64,000 nucleotides of DNA from Burkholderiaceae bacterium (GCA_016710525.1 JADJVQ010000042.1:11166-75165), one strand, 5' to 3'. Shown: positions 1 to 8,817, numbered from the stretch's first letter. Translations and numbers: made by a program. Notes: generated by a model not told the origin, from the sequence alone.

Positions 1-444
1 CATGTTGCCGTCGTTGCTGTTGCTCGGAACGCCATCGATCAGCAGCTTGACCGCGTTGATCTCGCCCTCGCCATTGAAGCCGCGCAGCGAGAACTTGCCC
101 GATACCGCGCCCTGCCCGAACTGGGTGATCATCACGCCCGGCACCTGATCGAAGAGCTGCCAGTTGTGGGTGATGACCTGGCGTTCGATCCGCTCGGTCG
201 GCAGGATGTCGACCGAGGTCAGCAGCCGGCGCGTGCTGAGCAGTCCGGTGTTTCCGGTGATCACCACCTCGCCCAGCGTCATTGCCGGTGTTTCGGAAGA
301 TCGTTGTTCGATACGTTGCGCCTGGGCGTCCAGACCGATCGCCGACAGGCCGATGGCCAGCGCGGTCATCGAGCGTCGTGTTCCGGGTCCGCGCCGGCGC
401 GCAACGATGGGCGACCGAGTCGTCGCCCGAGATGGTTTGTTCAT
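1..444 (-). CDS. TonB-dependent outer-membrane receptor, N-terminal part
   Basis: The first 148 codons of a TonB-dependent receptor are visible; the gene runs off the left edge. From the ATG at 444 there is a basic N-terminus, a signal-like segment ending near a DAQAQ cleavage region, a TonB box (TLGEVVITG), and then the start of a plug domain (DQVPGVMITQFGQGAVSGKFSLRGF followed by LLIDGVPSN in the usual order). Such receptors import chelated metals, cobalamin or other large solutes across the outer membrane using TonB-ExbBD energy. The substrate cannot be told from the plug alone. The next gene upstream on the same strand is a DUF2946-like protein, a family often found beside metal-related receptors, so a metal link is possible. 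Confidence 0.85.
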   Translation of the reverse strand, partial: MNKPSRATTRSPIVARRRGPGTRRSMTALAIGLSAIGLDAQAQRIEQRSSETPAMTLGEVVITGNTGLLSTRRLLTSVDILPTERIERQVITHNWQLFDQVPGVMITQFGQGAVSGKFSLRGFNGEGEINAVKLLIDGVPSNSNDGNM

Positions 445-569
445 GTCGAATCCGATGGATGGACTGAAAACGGGCGCGACGGCACACCGTGCCTCGAGCG
501 GCAGCTTCAGTCGGTCAGACAGGAGACACGGCGGCCCATTGGCGTGGGCGAGCCGCGCATTGCGGTGGA

Positions 570-971
570 TCAGGCCGCGTGCGGAGGTGCCCTGGGCTCG
601 GGGGTCCGCCTGACAGGGCGGGCAGCCGCTTGCGCGCCCGACTGCGCGAAGCGGTTGCCCTGCCGGTTCGAGGCGACCGGGGAATGCACCGGTGCGCTCG
701 GGATCGGTGCGTTGCCATGCTGCCCGGCGCACAGCACGCAGTGTCCGGCGTGGGTGCCGTCCGACTGACTGTCGGAAGTGTCGCCCAGGGAGGCCGCGCC
801 GAGGAACGATCCGGCCGTCGTCGAGCGAACCGAACAGATTTCGCCCAGATACCCGGTTGGCGCCGATGCTTGCGTGCGGTCCAGCAGCGGCGCGAGCGCG
901 CCCAGGAACCAGGCCGCGATGGCAAGCCAGGTCCAGCAGCGGGTTCGGGCGCGCGAACGGTTCACCGGCAC
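570..971 (-). CDS. DUF2946-like secreted small protein
   Basis: A protein of about 133 residues starting at GTG 971 (or GTG 965). It has a basic N-terminus and one hydrophobic stretch (residues 13-28, WTWLAIAAWFLGALAPLL), then a Cys in EICSV and an HCVLC motif near residue 77. This hydrophobic start plus ICS and HCxxC arrangement is typical of DUF2946 proteins, whose function is unknown but which often lie next to TonB receptors or copper genes. The TonB receptor is 125 bases downstream on the same strand, so the two may be co-transcribed. A TATACT-like -10 element sits only a few bases before the GTG (974-979), so the transcript may have almost no leader, or the true start may be further inside. 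Confidence 0.6.
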   Translation of the reverse strand: MPVNRSRARTRCWTWLAIAAWFLGALAPLLDRTQASAPTGYLGEICSVRSTTAGSFLGAASLGDTSDSQSDGTHAGHCVLCAGQHGNAPIPSAPVHSPVASNRQGNRFAQSGAQAAARPVRRTPEPRAPPHAA

Positions 972-1130
972 AGTATAAAGATCGACCCTTCGCGCCCGGG
1001 TTCAAAATGGGCGATTGCGACCAGCGATCCGTAGTCCCTGTCCCACCCGTGCCCGTCCGTCCTGCCGACAGACAATCGAGTCGCGCCGCGCAAGACTGGG
1101 GGCCTTCAGCCCATCATGGAAGGCCTTGTC

Positions 1131-1970
1131 ATGCACGTCATCGAGATACCCCTGCGGCCGGCCACTGCCCCTCGCCAGTCGCTGCCGCTGCGCTGTCCGT
1201 CCAAGCGGGCAGCGGCGATCGACACCGACCCGGGCGAGAACCAGCTGCTGGCGGCGCTTCCCGCCGACGTCTGGCGGAGCTGGTCGGAGCAGCTCGAATG
1301 GGTCGACATGCCGCTCGGCCTGGTGTTGTCCGACTCGGGCAGCCGCTTCACCCATGTGCACTTCCCGACGACGGCGGTCGTCTCGCTGATGGTCCTGATG
1401 GCCAATGGCGACTGTGCCGAGGTGGCCATCGTCGGCAACGACGGGGTGGTCGGTGTGCCACTGCTGATGGGTGGCATCTCGTCGATCGGCAGCGCGGTCG
1501 TGCAGGTCGCCGGCCAGGGCTACCGGCTGAAGAGCGAAGTGGTCTTCGACACCTTCAATCGCGGCGGCGCCACGATGCAATTGCTGCTGAGCTATTCCCA
1601 GGCCCTGCTGACGCAGATGGCGCAGACCGCCGCCTGCAACCGGCACCACACGGTCGACCAGCAGGTCTGCCGGATGATCCTGCTGAACCTGGATCGCGTG
1701 CAGGGCAAGCTGCTGCACCTGACTCAGGAACTGCTGGCCGGCAAGCTGGGCGTGCGCCGGGAGAGCGTGACCGAAGTGGCGCTGGCGCTGCAGCGTGCCG
1801 GCCTGATCCGCTATGCCCGCGGCAGCATCGAGGTGCTCGATTGCCGCGCTCTGGAAGCCCGTGCCTGCGAGTGCTACGGCGTGGTGTGCCGCGAATCCGA
1901 CCGATTGCCGGGTCTGGCCCGTGCCCGGCCGGCCGACATCTGGGCCCAGTACCGCAGCGGGACACGGTAG
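1131..1970 (+). CDS. Crp/Fnr-family transcriptional regulator
   Basis: A 279-residue regulator with an N-terminal cyclic-nucleotide-like effector domain (about residues 35-155) and a C-terminal winged helix (ELLAGKLGVRRESVTEVALALQRAG as the recognition region, then an IRYARG wing). I prefer ATG 1131 to ATG 1116 because a GGAAGG ribosome-binding site lies 8 bases before 1131. The effector domain lacks an obvious cAMP phosphate-binding cassette and the N-terminal Cys cluster of Fnr, so the signal is unknown. It stands alone, divergent from the DUF2946/TonB pair, with 144 bases between them. Confidence 0.85.
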   Translation: MHVIEIPLRPATAPRQSLPLRCPSKRAAAIDTDPGENQLLAALPADVWRSWSEQLEWVDMPLGLVLSDSGSRFTHVHFPTTAVVSLMVLMANGDCAEVAIVGNDGVVGVPLLMGGISSIGSAVVQVAGQGYRLKSEVVFDTFNRGGATMQLLLSYSQALLTQMAQTAACNRHHTVDQQVCRMILLNLDRVQGKLLHLTQELLAGKLGVRRESVTEVALALQRAGLIRYARGSIEVLDCRALEARACECYGVVCRESDRLPGLARARPADIWAQYRSGTR

Positions 1971-2000
1971 GATCCCCGGCATGACCCGGGAGCCCACATC

Positions 2001-3065
2001 ATGCCGTTCGGCAGTGACAACCAGACCGGCTGTTCGCCGCAGGTGCTGCAGGCACTCATCGAGGCCAACGTCGGCCACAGCCACGGCTACGGCCAGGACG
2101 ACTGGACCGCGCGCGCGGTGGCCGCGCTCAGGGATGTGTTCGAGACCGATCTCGAGGCGTATTTCGTGGCCACCGGCACGGCCGCCAACGGCCTGGCGCT
2201 GGCCAGCCTGGTCCAGCCCTGGCAGCAGGTGCTGTGCCACGCGCAGTCGCACATCGCGACCGACGAATCGACCGCGCCGGAAGGGTTCACCGGCGGCGCA
2301 CGCGTGCAGGCCATCGCCTGTGACGAGCCCAAGCTGACGGCGCACGCGCTGCGCACGCACCTGGCGCGCGCCGGGCGAGACCATCCGCACAATCCTCAGC
2401 CCGGCGCTGTGAGCATCGCGCAGGCCACGGAAAGCGGTCTGGTCTACTCGCCCGATGAGGTCGCCGCGCTGGCCGAGTGCGCACGGGCGAACGCGATGGC
2501 GCTGCACATGGACGGCGCGCGCTTCGCCAACGCCGTGGCTGCGCAGGGCTGCAGCCCCGCGCAGCTGAGCTGGCGCGCCGGCGTCGACATCCTCACGCTG
2601 GGCGCTTCGAAGAACGGCTGCTGGGCGGCCGAGGCGATCCTGGTCTTTCGCAAGGAGCGGGTGGCGGGGCTCGAGCATCGCCGCAAGCGCAGCGGGCACC
2701 TGCTGGCCAAGGGGCGCCTGCTGGGTGCGCAGATGCTGGGCTGGCTGCGCGACGGGCACTGGCTGGAACTGGCCCGGCACGCCAACCGGCAGGCAACGCA
2801 ACTGGCGCGCCGGTTGGACGAGGTGCCAGGCGTGTCGCTGGTCTGGCCGGTGCAGGCCAATGAACTGTTCCTGCTGATGCCGCGCGCGCTGGCCCTGAGG
2901 CTGCAGGCCGGTGGCGCGGAGTTCTACGAGTGGTATGCCAGCGCCTTGCCGGCTGGCCTGAACCTGCGGGCGGACCAGATGTTCGTGCGGCTGGTGTGCT
3001 CGTTCGCCACCACCGATGAACAGATCGAGGCCTTCATCGGCCAGGCGGTTCAGCGGCCCGCGTAA
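2001..3065 (+). CDS. ltaE: Low-specificity threonine aldolase (beta-eliminating lyase family)
   Basis: A fold-type I PLP enzyme of 354 residues that cleaves threonine or allo-threonine to glycine and acetaldehyde. Visible family features are the N-terminal FGSDNQTG and GYGQD motifs, the HMDGAR motif holding the PLP-pyridine Asp (D171), and the Schiff-base Lys in TLGASKNG (K204). Length matches the family. It is the only gene of its kind here. Its end overlaps the end of the convergent crotonase gene by 16 bases. Some members of the family act on other beta-hydroxy amino acids, so substrate range is open. Confidence 0.85.
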   Translation: MPFGSDNQTGCSPQVLQALIEANVGHSHGYGQDDWTARAVAALRDVFETDLEAYFVATGTAANGLALASLVQPWQQVLCHAQSHIATDESTAPEGFTGGARVQAIACDEPKLTAHALRTHLARAGRDHPHNPQPGAVSIAQATESGLVYSPDEVAALAECARANAMALHMDGARFANAVAAQGCSPAQLSWRAGVDILTLGASKNGCWAAEAILVFRKERVAGLEHRRKRSGHLLAKGRLLGAQMLGWLRDGHWLELARHANRQATQLARRLDEVPGVSLVWPVQANELFLLMPRALALRLQAGGAEFYEWYASALPAGLNLRADQMFVRLVCSFATTDEQIEAFIGQAVQRPA

Positions 3066-3853
3066 CTGGGCGGGCGCTTCTCGAAGAACGCCTTGATGCC
3101 TTCATTGAAGTCTTCCCCGCGGGTGCACAGGATCTGGTTGCGGTCCTCCATCGCGATCACCGCCTCCATCGAGTTGGCGTCGATCGCATGGCCGAGCGCC
3201 TCTTTGGTCAGGCGCAGGCCCAGCGGTGTGGCATGCAGCATGTCGGCGGCGAACGCACGCGCTTCGGCCTCGATGGCTTCGGGCGGCGTGATGCGGCTGA
3301 CGAGCCCCAGCTGATAGGCGCGCTGCGCGTCGATGAAGCGGCCGGTCAGCATGTATTCGGCCGCAACCGACGAGCCCACCATGCGCGGCAGGAAATAGCT
3401 GACACCGATGTCGCAGGCGCTCAGGCCGATGCGGATGAAGGCCGCGTTCATGCGCGCATCCGGCGTGACCAGGCGCACGTCGGAGGCCAGCGCCAGCGCA
3501 AAGCCGCCACCGGCCGCCGAGCCCTGGACGATGCTGATGATGGGCTGCGGGCAGCGGCGCATTGTCAGCGCGATGTTGCGGATGGCGTGCTGCGAATCGA
3601 GGTTGTCGCTGACGGTGGGATTGCCCTGCGCGCGGCGCTGCATGGCCTCCTTCAGGTCGAGGCCGGCGCTGAACGCCCGGCCCGCGCCGCGCAAGACCAC
3701 CACGCGCGCGGGCGAACGCGTGTTCAGCGCGCCGAAGTAGTCGTTCAGATCCTGAACCAGCGCCTTGTTCAGCGCGTTCAGTTGCTCGGGGCGGTTCATC
3801 GTCACCCAGTCGACACCGTTCTCGTGCCGGACGTCCAGATGCTGGTAGGCCAT
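3050..3853 (-). CDS. Enoyl-CoA hydratase/isomerase (crotonase) family
   Basis: A 267-residue crotonase-fold protein. I chose the ATG at 3853, where the typical N-terminus begins; the frame is open further upstream without similarity. The first oxyanion-hole motif is GAGRAFSAGLDLKE (about residues 56-69) and the second is GSAAGGGFALALASD (about 110-124). At the position of the second catalytic acid there is an Asp (SACDIGVSY), as in dienoyl-CoA isomerase-like members. It is the last gene of the leftward block that begins with the substrate-binding protein at 8817. The second crotonase lies 56 bases upstream. The acyl-CoA substrate is not evident. Confidence 0.85.
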   Translation of the reverse strand: MAYQHLDVRHENGVDWVTMNRPEQLNALNKALVQDLNDYFGALNTRSPARVVVLRGAGRAFSAGLDLKEAMQRRAQGNPTVSDNLDSQHAIRNIALTMRRCPQPIISIVQGSAAGGGFALALASDVRLVTPDARMNAAFIRIGLSACDIGVSYFLPRMVGSSVAAEYMLTGRFIDAQRAYQLGLVSRITPPEAIEAEARAFAADMLHATPLGLRLTKEALGHAIDANSMEAVIAMEDRNQILCTRGEDFNEGIKAFFEKRPPSYAGR

Positions 3854-3909
3854 GTGCTGCGGCTCCTGTCGTGATGCGTGTTCGGGGCCGGTCAGCGTAG
3901 CAGCGCCGA

Positions 3910-4644
3910 TCAGCTCCGTCGCGCGCTTGCGTCTCGATACGCCTGCATGCGGGCCTTCAGGCCCGGTTCGGCCGCCGAACGCACCAGGTCGGCCAGGCTG
4001 GCGTCCGCGGCGGCCGTGGCGCCCAGTGTGCGATAGAGCCGCGTGCGGCTGGCCGCCGGCAGCACGGCAGCCACCCGGCGCGCCTCCTGCACGATGGCCG
4101 GCCACTCGGCCTGGGGCGCGAGCTGGCGCGCGAAGCCCATGGCGTGCGCTTCGTCGGCCCCGAAGGTGGCCAGGGATTCGAGCAGGTCGCGCGCTCTTTC
4201 GGGGCCGACCAGGGCCGCCAGACGGCGTGTGCCCAGCACCAGCCCGAAGGCCAGCCCCGGCATCCGGAAGGTGGCGCCGGGCTCGGCGATGCGCCACTGG
4301 CAGGCCGCGAACAGATCGGCGCCCGCGCCGAAATTGCGGCCGTGGGCGAGGCCCACCGTCAGGCAGGGCGATGCCCCGATCGCCTGCAGCAGCGTCTCGA
4401 TGCGCACGAAGCGCAGCAGCAGGTCGGCCTCGCTTTGCTCCTCGAAGCCGCCGAAGTCGAAGCCGGCGCTGAGGTTACGCCCCTTGCCCTGCAGCACCAG
4501 CACCCGCACGCCCTGCACGCCGGCCTGCACGACCGCCTCGAGCAGCTCGTCGACGATCTGCGCGTTCAGCGCATTGGCCGAGCGTTCGCGATCCAGCGTG
4601 AGGGTCCAGCAGTCGTCCTGGCGGTCGATGGCGATGGCGTTCAT
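3910..4644 (-). CDS. Crotonase-family protein, likely not a classical hydratase
   Basis: A 244-residue crotonase-fold protein starting at ATG 4644. The first oxyanion motif is GKGRNLSAGFDFGGF and the second is GRNFGAGADLFAACQ. The segment that carries the second catalytic Glu in true hydratases reads GLAFGLVLGTRRLA and has no acidic residue, so plain hydration is unlikely; isomerase, lyase or thioesterase-like chemistry is possible. It sits 8 bases after the thiol-dioxygenase-like gene and before another crotonase, all on the same strand, which indicates one operon. Confidence 0.75.
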   Translation of the reverse strand: MNAIAIDRQDDCWTLTLDRERSANALNAQIVDELLEAVVQAGVQGVRVLVLQGKGRNLSAGFDFGGFEEQSEADLLLRFVRIETLLQAIGASPCLTVGLAHGRNFGAGADLFAACQWRIAEPGATFRMPGLAFGLVLGTRRLAALVGPERARDLLESLATFGADEAHAMGFARQLAPQAEWPAIVQEARRVAAVLPAASRTRLYRTLGATAAADASLADLVRSAAEPGLKARMQAYRDASARRS

Positions 4645-4652
4645 GGCGGGTG

Positions 4653-5207
4653 TCAGGAGGCGACGTTGGAGTAGCCGGACACGAAGCGTTCGGCGGTGCG
4701 GCTGCCGGCGGTGAAGGAATGGCGTTCGACCTTGCCGATGTCGCCGCCATAACAATGAATGCTGATCGATGGCCGGTCAGGCAACGCATTGCGCACCTGG
4801 TGGATATCGCCGATGGTGGGCGACACCGCGCCCACATCGCCCGGTCTGATGTGGATTTCGTCGCCGTGGCGCTCGGGCTTGCCGTCGACCAGACGGTAGG
4901 GAATGCAGATTTCGGCGCCGCGCAGCATGCCGATCACACCCCACATCAGGTGGTCGTGGATCGGGGTCTGCTGCCCGGGACCCCACACGAAGCAGACCAC
5001 GCTGAAGCGGCCGCCGGCATCGCAATGCAGCAGGTTCTGCTGATAGCGTTGTGGATCGGCCTGCGCCTTGTCCGCGGGCAGCCAGTCGTCCTTTGCCACC
5101 AGCCTGGCCATGGCGGCGCGCACCTGCGGCAGCACCACTGATTCGTCATTGCTGCCCGATACGGCCGATGTCACCTCGGCGATGAACTGCTCAAAACGAT
5201 CACTCAT
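4653..5207 (-). CDS. Thiol dioxygenase of the cysteine dioxygenase family, 3-mercaptopropionate-dioxygenase-like
   Basis: A 184-residue cupin that should insert O2 into a small thiol to give a sulfinic acid at a mononuclear iron. The three iron-ligand His are visible: TPIHDH (H84, H86) and DIHQV (H136). The outer-sphere Ser-His-Tyr triad fits SISIHCYG (S149, H151, Y153). The region DPQRYQQNLLHCD, the FVWGPGQQTPIHDH stretch and the C-terminal SGYSN closely resemble bacterial 3-mercaptopropionate dioxygenases as I remember them. The mammalian cross-linked Cys position appears to be Gly. ATG 5207 follows an AGGGAG site; a GTG at 5213 is the alternative. It overlaps the CaiB gene by 8 bases, so the two are translationally coupled. 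Cysteine itself as substrate remains possible. Confidence 0.8.
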   Translation of the reverse strand: MSDRFEQFIAEVTSAVSGSNDESVVLPQVRAAMARLVAKDDWLPADKAQADPQRYQQNLLHCDAGGRFSVVCFVWGPGQQTPIHDHLMWGVIGMLRGAEICIPYRLVDGKPERHGDEIHIRPGDVGAVSPTIGDIHQVRNALPDRPSISIHCYGGDIGKVERHSFTAGSRTAERFVSGYSNVAS

Positions 5208-6366
5208 GGACACTCCCTGGCGAGCCGTAGGTGGCGCGGATGGTTTCGGTGTGCTGACCCAGTTGCGGCGGGCCGACCGTGACGGGCAGGGTCTGCCCGT
5301 TGAATCGCACCGGCGAGCCGAAGGTGCGCGTCATCGTGCCGTCGGGCAGCCGCAGCGGCTGCACCCAGCCCATGTGCTCGACCTGCGGATCGGCCAGCGC
5401 GGACTCATAGTCGTTGATGGGCGCGTGCGGCACTCCGGCTGCCTCGAAGGCATGCAGCCAATGGGCCGCGGTCTGGCCGGCAAACACAGGGTCCAGCACC
5501 TCCTTGAGCGCCGCCTGGTTCGTGGCCCGATCCAGCGTGGACTTGAAGCGCGGGTCGTCGGCCAGTTCGGGCATGCCCACCACATCGAGCACCTTCAGCC
5601 ACAGCGAGTGGTTGCCGGCGGCGATGGCGAAATAGCCGTCCGATGCGGCGAACGCCCGGTACGGCGCATTGCGGGGATGGGCCGAGCCCAGTTTTTTGGG
5701 GTTGCGTCCGGTGCCGAACAGCTCGCTGGTCTGCAGTGCGGCGATGGCCAGCGTGCAGCCGAACATCGGAATGTCGAGATGGGCGCCGGGGGCGCCGCTG
5801 CGCACGGCCATCAGCGCCGACGCGATCGAAAACGCGCCATACAGGCCCGATGAGAAGTCTGCGATCGGCACCCCGCACTTGACCGGCGCACCGCCGTCCT
5901 CGCCGGTCACGCTCATCACGCCGGCGGCCGCCTGGATGGTCAGGTCGAAGCCGCCTTCGCCCGAGCGCGGTCCGCTCTGGCCGAACGCCGAGATCGAGCA
6001 GTAGACCAGCGAGGGCTTCAGGGCGGACAGCGCCGCATAACCGAGCCCGAGGCGGTCCATCACTCCCGGGCGGTTGTTTTCGATCAGCACATCGCTGTCC
6101 AGCACCAGCCGGCGCGCGGTCTGGGCATCGGCGGGGAGCTTCAGGTCCAGCACCATCGATCGCTTGTTGCGGTTGACCGAGGCGAAGTTCTCGCTGAAGC
6201 CATTGGTGATGGGGGGCCATTGGCGCAACCCGTCGCCCGAGGGCGGTTCGATCTTGATCACGTCGGCGCCCATGTCGGCCAGCAGCATCGCGCAGAAGGG
6301 GCCGGCAGCGGTGGTGCAGAACTCGACCACTTTGACGCCCGACAAGGGCTGGTTGATGGCGTTCAT
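5200..6366 (-). CDS. CaiB/BaiF family III CoA-transferase
   Basis: A complete 388-residue family III CoA-transferase that would move CoA from one acid to another. The N-terminal GVKVVEFCTTAAGPFCAMLLADMGADVIKIE-type region and the NRNKRSMVLDLK motif are standard. The catalytic Asp is in VPIADFSSGLYGA (D170). Length is normal, in contrast to the two damaged homologues at 49.8-51.5 kb. It is coupled to the thiol dioxygenase downstream. If that enzyme makes 3-sulfinopropionate, this transferase would be suited to activate it to the CoA ester, as family III enzymes do in thiodipropionate-degrading Variovorax. That role is inferred from context only. Confidence 0.85.
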   Translation of the reverse strand: MNAINQPLSGVKVVEFCTTAAGPFCAMLLADMGADVIKIEPPSGDGLRQWPPITNGFSENFASVNRNKRSMVLDLKLPADAQTARRLVLDSDVLIENNRPGVMDRLGLGYAALSALKPSLVYCSISAFGQSGPRSGEGGFDLTIQAAAGVMSVTGEDGGAPVKCGVPIADFSSGLYGAFSIASALMAVRSGAPGAHLDIPMFGCTLAIAALQTSELFGTGRNPKKLGSAHPRNAPYRAFAASDGYFAIAAGNHSLWLKVLDVVGMPELADDPRFKSTLDRATNQAALKEVLDPVFAGQTAAHWLHAFEAAGVPHAPINDYESALADPQVEHMGWVQPLRLPDGTMTRTFGSPVRFNGQTLPVTVGPPQLGQHTETIRATYGSPGSVHE

Positions 6367-6450
6367 GAGGGATCGTTCGATGGGTTGATGGAATCCATCC
6401 GACGAAGTCTAGGCGGGGCAGGGCGTGCGCGCTTTCGACAGACAGACAAC

Positions 6451-6472
6451 GACTGTCGATGAAACGACAATC
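6451..6472. promoter_or_regulatory. Inverted repeat upstream of the CaiB gene, possible operator
   Basis: GACTGTCG, six bases, then CGACAATC form an 8-base imperfect inverted repeat (one mismatch pair) in the 114-base gap between the AraC regulator and the CaiB gene it precedes. It lies about 85 bases before the CaiB start on the minus strand. Its place right after the regulator gene suggests an operator for the downstream operon, but no binding rule supports this. Confidence 0.35.
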
Positions 6473-6480
6473 GATGCGGC

Positions 6481-7209
6481 TTAGCCGGAGGCGACCAGAT
6501 GCTGGCGCGGGCTGTAGCCCATCTCGCGCATGAACATGAACGAAAACGCCGACGTCGACCCGTACCCCAGCGTCAGCGACGTGGCGGTCACGCTCAGGCC
6601 TGCGCCCAGCAGCTCCAGCGACTTGACCAGCCGCATGCGGCGCTTCCATTCCCGGAAGGTCAGGCCGACGTCCTCCTGGAAGTGCCGGGTCAGGGTGCGG
6701 CTCGAGGCGCCGAGCTGGCTGCCCCAGTCGGCCATGCTGCGCGGGTCGGCAGGCGCCATGTAGAGCGCTTCGCAGATCTGGCGCAGCATCGGGGTTCGCG
6801 GCCAGGGCAACGACATCTTCAGCAGCGACAGGCGCGGCAGATGAGCCAGGATCAGCTGGCAGACCTTGTTGCGGTAGACCCGTGCATCGGCCTTCGTGCC
6901 GGTGCCGGCGGCCTCCAGGATCAGTTCGCGCATCAGCGGCGTGATCTTCACCACCGCGCTGCCCGCGGGCATCGCAACCCGCGTCTTCGCATCGACATAC
7001 AGGCTGCGGAATTCGGCCCCATGGGTCGAGCCGACCGCATGTTCGACGCCGGCCGGAATCCAGATGGCCTGCTCGGGGCTGATCACCACCCAATGGTCCT
7101 GGACCGCCACCGTCAGGGAACCGGAGATGGCGTAGATCAGCTGATGCCAGCGATGGCGGTGCATCGGGAAGCGGTGGCGCGCAGCGAGGCTCTGCACCCG
7201 CACGTACAC
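6481..7209 (-). CDS. AraC-family transcriptional regulator with N-terminal cupin
   Basis: A regulator of about 242 residues with an N-terminal cupin sensor (HRFPMHRHRWHQLIYAISG onward, about residues 10-85) and a C-terminal double helix-turn-helix (MADWGSQLGASSRTLTRHF and the distal FSFMFMREMGYSPRQHL). The start is uncertain: GTG 7209 has no good ribosome-binding site, and the frame stays open up to the stop of the preceding gene at 7303, with family-like residues (LPSPVYVRVQSL) crossing 7209, so a non-ATG start a little upstream is likely. It lies between the substrate-binding protein and the CaiB gene on the same strand and probably controls this operon. Confidence 0.85.
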   Translation of the reverse strand: MYVRVQSLAARHRFPMHRHRWHQLIYAISGSLTVAVQDHWVVISPEQAIWIPAGVEHAVGSTHGAEFRSLYVDAKTRVAMPAGSAVVKITPLMRELILEAAGTGTKADARVYRNKVCQLILAHLPRLSLLKMSLPWPRTPMLRQICEALYMAPADPRSMADWGSQLGASSRTLTRHFQEDVGLTFREWKRRMRLVKSLELLGAGLSVTATSLTLGYGSTSAFSFMFMREMGYSPRQHLVASG

Positions 7210-7302
7210 CGGCGACGGCAGGCGGCGCAGCTCGGGCGGGCAGGGCCAGCCCTGCCGCTGCCAGGCCAGCTCGGCGGTGTTCTGGTCCCGTCCGGGCAGA
7301 CA

Positions 7303-8817
7303 TCAGCGAGCCGCGATCAGGCCGTCGGGCACCGGCACGATGCCCTTCACATTGGCGCCCGAGATGCTGTAGTTGTTGAAGTAGGTCAGCTGCAGGTAGG
7401 GCAGATCCTTGGCCAGCAGGTTGTTCACCTGGCGATAGATCTTCAGGCGCTCGGCCGGGTCGGTGGTGGCGCGACCGGCGTCCAGCAGCTTGTCCATCTC
7501 GGGGTTCTTGTAGGCGGTGCGGTTCACCGTGCCCTTGGAGTGGAACACGCCGTACACGTTGCGGTCGGGGTCGATGCCGCCCTGCCAGCGGTACAGCATG
7601 ACCTGGTACTGGCGGCCCATGGCGGCGCGAATCAGCTGCACCTGTTCGGTCGGGATGATCTCGGTCTCGATCCCGGCCTTCTTCCACATCTGCTGCAGCA
7701 CCTGGGCATTGAGCGCCGACAACGGCGCGCCGCTGATCGACAGCTTGATCTTGACCGGTTTGCCATACTCGGCCATCAGCTTCTTGGCCTTGGCCAGATC
7801 GTATTTGGGGTAGTTCTCGACCTGCTCATGGGGCGCCAGGCCCGTGCCGAACGGCGTGTTGGCGATCTTGGCCAGGCCCTTGTTCAGCACCTTGTTCATG
7901 GTGTCGCGGTCCAGCGCATGGGCCATCGCCAGGCGCACCCGCGGGTCCGACACATCGGGCTGTTCCGTGTTGATCATCACGAAGATCGAGCCCAGGCTGC
8001 CCGGATCGTGGATGGTCAGTTTCTTGTTCGCCCGGGCCTCGATCACTTCCTTGGCCGGCGCGTTCATCGCGATGTCCAGGTTGCCGGCCTTCAGGCTGGC
8101 CATCCGGGTCTGCTCGTCGGGCATCGGGCGCAGCACCACTTCATCGAGGTGCACCGGGCCCTTCCAGTAGGCGCTGTTGCGCACGAACACGATCTGCGAG
8201 CCACGCCGCCATTCCTTGAAGACGAACGGGCCCGTACCGACCGGGTTGGACACGTAGTTTTCACCATGCTTCTTGGCCGCGGTGGGCGACACGATCATGC
8301 CCGAGGTGTCGGCCAGGGTGGCGAGGAAGTGCGCCGAGGGTGCCTTCATCTTGAACATGACTTCCAGCGGTCCGGTCGCCTCGATGCTGCCGATGCCCGC
8401 CAGGTCGGCGGCCCAGCGGTAGCGGTTCTTGGGGTCCATCAGGCGCTTGAAGTGTTCGACGACCGCGGCCGCATCGAAGGGCGTCTCGTCATGGAACTTC
8501 ACGCCGCTGCGCAGCTTCAGCTTGAACCAGGTGGCGTCGGGCGCGGATTCGAACTTCTCGGCGAGGTTGGGCAGCAGGTTGCCCTTGGGGCCGATGTCGA
8601 GCAGGGTGTCGTAGACGGTGATGCCGGCCTGCTTGTCGTTGAACGACGAAATCACCAGCGGGTCCAGCCCCTGCAGGTCGCTCTCGAGCGAGATCGACAG
8701 CGAGCCTCCGCGCATGGGGCTCTGGGCGCCGACGCCCGAGGCGCTCAGCGCCAGCGCAATGGCCAGCGACGATTGCAGCACACGCGCCCGCAGCCGGCGC
8801 GAATAAGTCAGATTCAC
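7303..8817 (-). CDS. ABC transporter substrate-binding protein, family 5 (dipeptide/nickel type)
   Basis: A 504-residue periplasmic binding protein of the SBP_bac_5 family. A basic N-terminus and hydrophobic core (VLQSSLAIALALSASGVGAQ) form a signal peptide cleaved near residue 32. The body has the usual LAEKFE, VKFHDETPFDAAAVVEHFKR and VGTGPFVFKEW motifs. No permease or ATPase gene is nearby, so it depends on a transporter coded elsewhere. It heads the leftward block with AraC, CaiB and the thiol dioxygenase, and probably captures the substrate of that pathway. Family members bind peptides, nickel, opines or other small solutes, so the ligand is open. Confidence 0.85.
   Translation of the reverse strand: MNLTYSRRLRARVLQSSLAIALALSASGVGAQSPMRGGSLSISLESDLQGLDPLVISSFNDKQAGITVYDTLLDIGPKGNLLPNLAEKFESAPDATWFKLKLRSGVKFHDETPFDAAAVVEHFKRLMDPKNRYRWAADLAGIGSIEATGPLEVMFKMKAPSAHFLATLADTSGMIVSPTAAKKHGENYVSNPVGTGPFVFKEWRRGSQIVFVRNSAYWKGPVHLDEVVLRPMPDEQTRMASLKAGNLDIAMNAPAKEVIEARANKKLTIHDPGSLGSIFVMINTEQPDVSDPRVRLAMAHALDRDTMNKVLNKGLAKIANTPFGTGLAPHEQVENYPKYDLAKAKKLMAEYGKPVKIKLSISGAPLSALNAQVLQQMWKKAGIETEIIPTEQVQLIRAAMGRQYQVMLYRWQGGIDPDRNVYGVFHSKGTVNRTAYKNPEMDKLLDAGRATTDPAERLKIYRQVNNLLAKDLPYLQLTYFNNYSISGANVKGIVPVPDGLIAAR

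Noticed and set aside
5405..7687. A 760-codon minus-strand frame that could fuse araC and CaiB regions
   Set aside because: It is a different frame from the two real genes, and its translation has no similarity to either family.
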